This document shows positions 1 through 5,751 of a DNA stretch of 15,910 nucleotides, piece by piece. The notes beneath the pieces are model-generated. The model was given only the letters and a program-made list of their open reading frames with translations. It did no database searches and had not been told where the DNA came from. The position numbers and the translations under genes are program-made. The DNA is from M55B175 sp964635265. GTDB taxonomy: Bacteria; Desulfobacterota; Desulfobacteria; Desulfobacterales; Desulfosalsimonadaceae. Within the stretch, counting starts at the first letter, position 1. Each line of letters opens with the position of its first letter. The stretch lies in NCBI GenBank assembly GCA_964635265.1, contig CAZWNV010000057.1, positions 1 to 15,910 of the forward strand. Direction: 5' to 3'.

Positions 1-1
1 C

Positions 2-1306
2 GACAAAATCATCTCCGCTGCCAAAACCACCGGGGCCGGCGCCATTCACCCCGGGTATGGCTTTCTTTCCGAAAACGCGGAATTTGCCAGGCGATGCCAG
101 CAGGAAGGCATCATCTTTATCGGCCCCCCGGCTGAAGTGATCAGCCAGCTGGGAGATAAAACCGCCGCGCGCCAGATCATGATCGAGAGCGGCGTCCCCG
201 TTATCCCCGGCTCCGGAGGGGCGGTGGCCGACCCCGAGGAAATGGCTGATGAGGCTGACCGCATTGGATACCCGGTATTGATCAAGGCTGCAGGCGGGGG
301 CGGCGGCAAGGGCATGCGGGTGGTCAACTCCCGAAAGGAGATCAAGGACGCCTTTAAACGAGCGTCCAGCGAGGCTACCGCCGCATTCGGCAACGGGACG
401 GTGTATCTGGAAAAATACCTCACTGCCCCCAGGCATGTCGAATTTCAGGTGCTTGCCGACAAACACGGCAATACGATCCATCTGCTGGAGCGGGAATGCT
501 CCATCCAGCGGCGGCACCAGAAAATGATCGAGGAAACCCCTTCTCCCGCCATGACCCCGGAGCTGCGGGAAAAAATGGGCGCGGCTGCCGTAGCCGCCGC
601 GCGGGCCTCGGGATACGAAAACGCCGGCACAGTGGAATTTTTGCTGGATGCGGACGGCTCCTTCTATTTCCTGGAAGTCAACACCCGTCTTCAGGTGGAG
701 CATCCGATCACCGAACTGGTTACCGGCATTGATCTCGTGCGCCGCCAGATTGCTATTGCCTACGGCGAAGTCCTGGACATCACCCAGGAGGAGGTCAGGG
801 GACGCGGCCACGCCATCGAATGCCGGATTTATGCGGAAGACCCGGAAAACCAGTTCTTTCCCTCCCCCGGCAAAATCCTCTACCTCCATGAGCCCAGGGG
901 ACCGGGAATCCGCATCGACTCCGGCGTATACCCCACCTATACGGTCCCCGCGGCCTATGATCCCATCCTCTGCAAGCTGATCATATGGGACGAAGACCGG
1001 GAACATGCGCTGAGCCGCATGATCAGCGCCCTATGCGACTTTGTGCTGCTGGGGATCAAGACCTCGATCCCATTCCTGCTCAAAATCCTCCAATCCCAGC
1101 GCTTTATTGAGGGCAAGACAGACACGCGCTTTATCGAAACCGAGTTGATTCACACCCTGCCCAACAGTCGGTATACGGAAGATGCAGGCCTGGCCTTTGT
1201 TGCGGATGAAATTACCCGCAATCCCCGGACCCGCTCGCTTACCCCTGCGGAAAGCCGGCCGCCCACACCCTGGCAGTCGCTCGGCGATTGGCGGATGACC
1301 AAATAG
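2..1306 (+). CDS. accC: Biotin carboxylase subunit of an acyl-CoA carboxylase (5' end missing)
   Basis: Cytoplasmic enzyme that uses ATP and bicarbonate to carboxylate biotin on a carrier protein, the first half-reaction of acetyl-, propionyl- or pyruvate carboxylases. The frame is open from the left edge, so roughly the first 60 residues are outside; 434 remain. Visible family motifs are HPGYGFLSEN near the edge, the ATP-grasp glycine loop KAAGGGGGKG (local residues 95-104), ERECSIQRRHQK, and the biotin/bicarbonate site EVNTRLQVEHPITE with all expected Glu, Asn, Arg and Gln residues, then YDPILCKLI. The protein continues about 50 residues past the usual carboxylase core and ends in PWQSLGDWRM, which recalls the linker of longer acyl-CoA carboxylase alpha chains, but no biotin-carrier MKM motif follows. 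The carrier must therefore be a separate protein. The real substrate (acetyl-, propionyl- or other acyl-CoA) cannot be told from this subunit. Confidence 0.95.
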   Translation, partial: DKIISAAKTTGAGAIHPGYGFLSENAEFARRCQQEGIIFIGPPAEVISQLGDKTAARQIMIESGVPVIPGSGGAVADPEEMADEADRIGYPVLIKAAGGGGGKGMRVVNSRKEIKDAFKRASSEATAAFGNGTVYLEKYLTAPRHVEFQVLADKHGNTIHLLERECSIQRRHQKMIEETPSPAMTPELREKMGAAAVAAARASGYENAGTVEFLLDADGSFYFLEVNTRLQVEHPITELVTGIDLVRRQIAIAYGEVLDITQEEVRGRGHAIECRIYAEDPENQFFPSPGKILYLHEPRGPGIRIDSGVYPTYTVPAAYDPILCKLIIWDEDREHALSRMISALCDFVLLGIKTSIPFLLKILQSQRFIEGKTDTRFIETELIHTLPNSRYTEDAGLAFVADEITRNPRTRSLTPAESRPPTPWQSLGDWRMTK

Positions 1307-1322
1307 AGGGCCCTGGCAGCCA

Positions 1323-2924
1323 ATGTATACATGGAACCTGGAAAAAGAGAGGCTGGAGGCGGAGGCATATCTCAGCGACCGCCGGACGGACTTTACTGCA
1401 ACCTATATGCAGGTGGCCAACCTGCAGTTTATCATCGCCCAGCAGCCGGATATCATCCGGGCAACAACGGCATCAGCCCTCATCCGGGTACTGGAGGGAA
1501 GAGAACACGCCGGCCAGCGGCAGGTGTTTTTCCTCCTGAAAAAGGCCGGCGAGGCTCTGGCCGACCTGATCTGCCGGGCTCCGGAGAAAAGGGCGGGAGA
1601 ACAGGCGCGGGAAGGGCTTGTGCGGATCCTTTGCACCCGCACCGGCCCCGCCTTCCGTGCAGCAGCAGAAGCCATGGGATCACTTCCGCTCCACCTGCAG
1701 GGCCGTGCCCCTGCATCCCGCGCACCCAGGGTGGTATCCGTGAACAGACTGGAAGAAACACTCGGCGGACCGCCCCGCCGCGCCAGGTGGGTGGGGCGGA
1801 GCCTGGTTCTGGAAACACTCCGGGAGCCCGGCCGCCTCCTGGTTCTCAAGTTTGCCCGGCACGGCCAGGACCTCTCCGATCTGGCCGCAGAAATCGGATG
1901 GATGCAGCATATATCCATGCTCGGACTTACCGGCAGGAACCGTTTCGTAGTGCCCGAGCCGCTCCGGCAGGACGATCCGGTGATTTTCCGCGTGCAGGAT
2001 CCTGACCTGGAAATTCCGCCTTCGGTGGCAATCGATCCGGCCCGGCTTGCCATCGGATTTTGGGCATGCCGGGGATACTTTGCCTATCCCAACCACCGCA
2101 GCAACGGGAAAATGCCCGGCAAAAGGGCCTGCCGTGTCATTCTCGGCAGAACCGCCGGGCTGCTCGGCCGGCTGAGCGCCCTGGGCATGATTCACACCGC
2201 CCCGATTCCGCTATTCCACAACCGCGTACAGCGGCACCGCAGAAATGACGGCGGCCTCTATGAGTGGCGGCGCGGAGGCCGGCTGGACCAATGGCTTGCA
2301 TCCTGCCGGTATCCGAACATCAGCAGAAGCGGCATCCGGGACTTTGAACACTTCGTGGCTTTCAGCGGACCGCCCGCCCGGCTCTACGAACACATCGGCG
2401 CCCAGATCCTGAGCCTGGTCCTGCTGGCCGGCAGTTACTGCCGCAACCAGGAAAAAGACAAGGTGGGCCTTGATGATAAGGGCCGGCCGGTGGATGCACG
2501 GGGACTCTTTGACCGCAAATGGCTGGCCCGGCTGCTGGCGGAGCTTTTTTCCAGTTATTACCAGGGCTTTACCGGAATTTCCGACAAAGCCCCCTGTCCC
2601 GTGGATCTGGACCATACAAGCGGCCGGCTTATCGAAGAAATGGGGGTGGACCGCCACATGGAGGAATTTTTGCGCATAGCCGAACAGGAAGCCATGAGCC
2701 AGGCGGAATTTCGCGATTTTCTGATCGGGCGCGGATTCTCCACGGAGGCCGCCTGCCGGATGGAGAAAGGCAAAGCAGACATCCGGATCCTGACCGGCCC
2801 CCATCTGGGGGGATTTAACCAGCGTATCTCCGTGCCCGAGCTCACGCAATACACGGCCGCCCTTGCCGCCCTGTGTATCATGGACCGCTACTGGCTGGAA
2901 AAAGGAGGCGATTTTGCGGCTTGA
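1323..2924 (+). CDS. Pseudokinase-fold protein, SidJ-related (candidate protein glutamylase/AMP-transferase)
   Basis: 533 residues with no signal peptide or membrane segment. Residues 1-125 are helix-rich and could form a HEAT/ARM-like N-terminal part. From about 155 the sequence reads like a diverged protein kinase lobe: GRSLVLE (158-164) as a nucleotide loop, LLVLKFAR with K176 as the VAIK-type lysine, E190 as a possible helix-C partner, then H291, N332 and RDFEHF with D340 as a possible metal-binding Asp. The N-to-D spacing of eight equals that of the catalytic Asn/Asp pair I recall for Legionella SidJ, a calmodulin-dependent glutamylase. I recall the annotation 'SidJ-related pseudokinase' for proteins of this kind in Desulfobacterota, but could not check it. 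The gene starts 16 bases after accC, with GAGGG rather far upstream (12 bases), so it is probably cotranscribed. Its 3' end overlaps a convergent small gene by 37 bases. Fold assignment is moderate; activity is unknown. Confidence 0.6.
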   Translation: MYTWNLEKERLEAEAYLSDRRTDFTATYMQVANLQFIIAQQPDIIRATTASALIRVLEGREHAGQRQVFFLLKKAGEALADLICRAPEKRAGEQAREGLVRILCTRTGPAFRAAAEAMGSLPLHLQGRAPASRAPRVVSVNRLEETLGGPPRRARWVGRSLVLETLREPGRLLVLKFARHGQDLSDLAAEIGWMQHISMLGLTGRNRFVVPEPLRQDDPVIFRVQDPDLEIPPSVAIDPARLAIGFWACRGYFAYPNHRSNGKMPGKRACRVILGRTAGLLGRLSALGMIHTAPIPLFHNRVQRHRRNDGGLYEWRRGGRLDQWLASCRYPNISRSGIRDFEHFVAFSGPPARLYEHIGAQILSLVLLAGSYCRNQEKDKVGLDDKGRPVDARGLFDRKWLARLLAELFSSYYQGFTGISDKAPCPVDLDHTSGRLIEEMGVDRHMEEFLRIAEQEAMSQAEFRDFLIGRGFSTEAACRMEKGKADIRILTGPHLGGFNQRISVPELTQYTAALAALCIMDRYWLEKGGDFAA

Positions 2925-3079
2925 ATCCGCTCCAGAAGCCTCTCCCGCTGATCCTCCAGCTCGATCAGCTCCGACATCATTCCCGGCTTGGCGGAATGAG
3001 CGGGCATGCGTGCCCTGGCCTCGGCGATCCGCTCTTCTACAGCCTTGAGCTGCCTGTTGAGTTCCTCCAGATCCGGCAT
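2888..3079 (-). CDS. 63-residue coiled-coil microprotein with PAHSxKP motif
   Basis: Small, highly charged helical protein. Residues 1-24 and 34-55 have heptad-like Leu/Ile/Val spacing with many Glu and Arg, and are separated by the short turn MPAHSAKPGMM (25-35), suggesting an antiparallel helical hairpin. The open frame extends further upstream, but the ATG at 3079 is chosen because AGAGGG lies about five bases before it and the helical character begins there; the upstream extension is Gly/Pro-rich nonsense read antisense to the ligase gene's end. It begins 41 bases after the acyl-CoA ligase stop and is probably cotranscribed with it. Its last 37 bases overlap the end of the pseudokinase gene on the other strand. 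I recall similar short proteins with a PAHS turn in Deltaproteobacteria, without known function. Confidence 0.75.
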   Translation of the reverse strand: MPDLEELNRQLKAVEERIAEARARMPAHSAKPGMMSELIELEDQRERLLERIQAAKSPPFSSQ

Positions 3080-3120
3080 AAAACCCTCTTTCCCTGCTTG
3101 TGGGGCCGGCCCGTTTTTGC

Positions 3121-4629
3121 CTATTCCGCAAACTTCTCCCGCAGCTCGAACTTCATGACCTTGCCCGTTGGGGTGCGCGGCATATCGGCCACCCTGATAA
3201 ATTCCCGCGGGATCTTGAATTTTGCCAGCCGGTCCGCCAGAAAATGCTTCATGTCTTCCGGCGAAGGGTCCTTGCCCGCAGCCGGGGTATAGAAAGCCAC
3301 CACGGTCTCCCCCCACTCCGGGTTGGGCTTGCCGACCACCGCCACCTCGGCAACATCCGCAAACTTGGTCATCTCGTCTTCGACTTCCTTGGAATAGACA
3401 TTCTCCCCGCCGGTTACAATCATATCCTTGGTACGATCCACGATAAACATATACCCGTCCCCGTCAAGACGGGCCAGATCGCCGGTCTTGTACCAGTCCC
3501 CGTGGAATGCCTCCCGGGTGGCCTCCGCGTTGTCCAGATAGCCTTCCATCATGGATGCCGCTTTGAGCCAGATTTCGCCCGTCTCTCCGCGCCGGGCCTC
3601 TTCCTCCCCGTTTTTCATCACCACCAGGTCCGCTCCCGGCAATGCGGTTCTTCCGATCGAGCCCGCCTTCTCGACCTGTTCATCCGGGAAGAGCGTGGTG
3701 CCCGTGGGGCCGCCTTCCGTCATGCCGTAAACCTGGTAGAAATTGCTGGACCTGTACTTGGCCATCAGCGTCCTTGCGTGTTCCGCACTGATCGGGCCGC
3801 CGCCGTAGATCCAGCAGCGCATCGAGGAGAGATCATAATCATCAAAATCGGGTACAAGCTGCAGAGGGGCCAGATAGGAGATGGGGGCGCCGAAATACAC
3901 CGTTGTCTTCTCATCCTGGACCGTCTGGAGGAAGTGCTGCGGATGGTATTCCCGTAACAGCACGGTGGTCGCCCCCACATACATCGCTCCCATGAACCAG
4001 TTGTTCAGCGGGGAGGAGTGCCATATGGGCATTGCCGTCAGCAGCCGGTCGCCGCCGTCCATCTTCATGGCCAAGGCCCCGGTTATGCCGGCCATAATGA
4101 CATTTTTATGACTGTGCACGCAGCCCTTGGGCTTGCCGGTGGTACCGGAAGTATAGAGAATCTCCGCAGTATCCGCCTCTGCTGCAGGCACCTCCTGCAA
4201 AGCCGGCGCATCGCCGAGCAGGGGCTCGAGCTGCTCCAGTCCTTCCACCGGCGAGTCCAGCGTGAGGCGGGCCACATTGCTGCCGACCGCAGCAGCAACA
4301 TCGGCAAGCGCCCCGTCAAACAAAAACAGCTTCGACTTGCTGTGATCCAGGAGGTATGTCACCTCGGGGGCCATGAGCTTGTGATTGACCGGCACCACGG
4401 CGGCCCCGGCCTTGAGAGCGCCGAAAAACGCATACACGAATCCCGGCGTGTTCAAACTCATCACCGCCACGCGATCGCCCTTTGCCACCCCTTTGGACTG
4501 GAAAACAGCGGCGGTCTGCTCCACACGGGTTTTTAGTTCCTCAAAACAGATGCTCTGCCCCTTGTATCGCAGGGCATCCTTACTGCCGTATTTTCTTGCG
4601 TTTAAATCCAGTAGTTCCGTAAGGATCAT
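3121..4629 (-). CDS. AMP-forming acyl-CoA synthetase (fatty acid/aryl-CoA ligase type)
   Basis: Cytoplasmic ANL-superfamily ligase that activates a carboxylic acid with ATP to an acyl-adenylate and then forms the CoA thioester. 502 residues, a normal length. The core motifs are in order: A3 YTSGTTGKPKG (159-169), A5 YGMTE (301-305), A7 YKTGD with D384, A8 around 396-410 including VDRTKDM and GGENVY, and A10 PTGK with catalytic K490 before VMKFELREKF. No signal peptide or transmembrane segment. The ATG at 4629 has GGGGAAAG five bases upstream. The gene has a sigma70-like promoter of its own 75-104 bases upstream. The pattern resembles medium/long-chain fatty acid ligases, but the acyl substrate cannot be named from sequence. 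With the biotin carboxylase nearby it fits fatty or aromatic acid use, although the two genes are on opposite strands. Confidence 0.93.
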   Translation of the reverse strand: MILTELLDLNARKYGSKDALRYKGQSICFEELKTRVEQTAAVFQSKGVAKGDRVAVMSLNTPGFVYAFFGALKAGAAVVPVNHKLMAPEVTYLLDHSKSKLFLFDGALADVAAAVGSNVARLTLDSPVEGLEQLEPLLGDAPALQEVPAAEADTAEILYTSGTTGKPKGCVHSHKNVIMAGITGALAMKMDGGDRLLTAMPIWHSSPLNNWFMGAMYVGATTVLLREYHPQHFLQTVQDEKTTVYFGAPISYLAPLQLVPDFDDYDLSSMRCWIYGGGPISAEHARTLMAKYRSSNFYQVYGMTEGGPTGTTLFPDEQVEKAGSIGRTALPGADLVVMKNGEEEARRGETGEIWLKAASMMEGYLDNAEATREAFHGDWYKTGDLARLDGDGYMFIVDRTKDMIVTGGENVYSKEVEDEMTKFADVAEVAVVGKPNPEWGETVVAFYTPAAGKDPSPEDMKHFLADRLAKFKIPREFIRVADMPRTPTGKVMKFELREKFAE

Positions 4630-4704
4630 GGTCTTTCCCCCGCTTTGCTTGACGTTTTTTCAAAGTTGGCACAATCGAAACCGCCCGGTTTCCGTGCTGA
4701 TCCC

Positions 4705-4733
4705 TTTATAGGCAGAAAAAGCCCGGATTGCAA
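4705..4733 (-). promoter_or_regulatory. Sigma70-like promoter for the acyl-CoA synthetase gene
   Basis: On the minus strand TTGCAA (4733-4728) and TATAAA (4710-4705) are separated by exactly 17 bases. The -10 box matches consensus at five of six positions and the -35 at four of six. The predicted start lies near 4698, giving a leader of about 70 bases. It separates the ligase from the upstream five-gene cluster, although read-through is also possible because I see no convincing terminator between them. Confidence 0.6.
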
Positions 4734-4758
4734 GCATCGTCGGCCCGGATTCCCGGAT
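4722..4758. repeat. Three direct copies of CCCGGAT at the ligase promoter
   Basis: CCCGGAT occurs at 4722-4728, 4744-4750 and 4752-4758. The first copy abuts and overlaps the -35 box by one base and the other two lie just upstream of it, which is a plausible position for a regulator. The unit is short and the region GC-rich, so chance is possible. Confidence 0.35.
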
Positions 4759-4761
4759 GGA

Positions 4762-5751
4762 TCACGCGGAGCTCAGCAGCAGATGAAAAAAACTCTGGAC
4801 AAATTTTCCGGAAACCACGTCGTATACATGAAATTCCGGGGCCGGATGCCGGGTCTTCTCCCCCAAAAAAACCTCCAGGAGATCCACGGAAACGGCCTGG
4901 AGGTCCTTGGCCACATCTGCAGGGATCTGCCGGCGCAAACCGTCGAATGCGCGGCACTGGGCCGGCCTGAAATCATAGAGCAGGCAGGTCCCGTCTTTTA
5001 GAAGCGGGCAGGCATCCGCCTCCGCCCGGGCCCGATCAATGCATTCCTGCCGCAACGCACTGCTGAACTCCGTGTTGACTGCGAACTGGAGATAAACCGC
5101 TTCTGCAAGCGTCATGCGCAGCGGCGCAAAACAGCATTTGCTGTGATCCCTTCCGCAGCGCGGAGTCCCTTCCGCGACCCCCGCCTCCGCCCTGTCCAGA
5201 ATCGCCCTTGTCTGATCAAAAAAGGGCCGCAGTTCCACTTTGAATTCCGGGATTAAGGAGGGTTCGGAGATGCTCAGCGGTGCCTCCTTTTTGCCGTACT
5301 GGTGCAGAAAGCGCTTCTGGGAGTGTTCCGTGGGCTGGGAACGCAGGCCCCGCATCTTTTTACCGGCAGCCTTTTTGTCCAGCCCTTTTCGCAGCAGATA
5401 AGAATAGACAACCGTACCGGTTCTTCCTATGCCATGACGGCAGTGGATCAGCACTTTCTTGCCCAGATAAATGGACTCGTCAAGCCAATCCAGTGCCTTT
5501 TCCAGCTCTTCAAGATCCGGCATTCCCTCGTCCATAATCGGCAGGTAATACACCTCAAAGCCCTGCTCCTCCTCAAACCGGGCCAGTTCCGCGATTTCCA
5601 GGCACAGGTTCATAATCGCCTTGATCCCATGATTTTTTATACTGTCCAGTTCCGCATAGGACATGGGAGCGTGGCCGACGGCCAGCCGGGGTGTCACCCA
5701 GGTCAAGGGGTAGACGGGATCATGGGTTTTTTTGAACAGGGAAAAAATCAT
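4762..5751 (-). CDS. Dual-specificity phosphatase fused to a YkgJ-type cysteine-cluster domain
   Basis: 329 residues in two parts. Residues 12-155 are a dual-specificity/tyrosine phosphatase domain: the P-loop HCRHGIGRTG gives C104 as nucleophile and R110 as phosphate ligand (CX5R), and D74 in PIMDEGMPD is a likely general acid, so the domain looks active. Residues 195-275 carry the pattern CGRDHSKCC (C199, C206, C207), CPLLKDGTC (C248, C256) and YDFRPAQCR (C266), typical of YkgJ/CxxxxCxxC-like proteins thought to bind zinc or an Fe-S cluster. No signal peptide. The ATG at 5751 has a strong GGAGG only three bases away and lies 32 bases inside the preceding gene, indicating translational coupling. 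As last gene of the five-gene cluster it may reverse phosphorylation made by its neighbours; the substrate is not known. Confidence 0.88.
   Translation of the reverse strand: MIFSLFKKTHDPVYPLTWVTPRLAVGHAPMSYAELDSIKNHGIKAIMNLCLEIAELARFEEEQGFEVYYLPIMDEGMPDLEELEKALDWLDESIYLGKKVLIHCRHGIGRTGTVVYSYLLRKGLDKKAAGKKMRGLRSQPTEHSQKRFLHQYGKKEAPLSISEPSLIPEFKVELRPFFDQTRAILDRAEAGVAEGTPRCGRDHSKCCFAPLRMTLAEAVYLQFAVNTEFSSALRQECIDRARAEADACPLLKDGTCLLYDFRPAQCRAFDGLRRQIPADVAKDLQAVSVDLLEVFLGEKTRHPAPEFHVYDVVSGKFVQSFFHLLLSSA

Noticed and set aside
1240..1306. Biotin-carrier domain at the end of the biotin carboxylase
   Set aside because: The tail resembles the linker of longer alpha subunits, but the frame stops before any MKM biotinylation motif, and the next gene has none either.
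2211..3131. 306-codon open frame on the - strand
   Set aside because: Antisense to the pseudokinase gene, Gly/Gln-rich without domains. The convincing minus-strand gene here is the short one at 2888-3079 in another frame.
3080..3316. Upstream extension of the microprotein to a start at 3316
   Set aside because: It would lie within the last 65 codons of the acyl-CoA ligase on the same strand, is low-complexity, and ignores the good ribosome site before 3079.
4711..4761. Rho-independent terminator after the phosphatase gene
   Set aside because: A T-run exists on the minus strand after ATCCGGGC, but the nearby GC blocks are direct repeats and do not pair into a stable stem.
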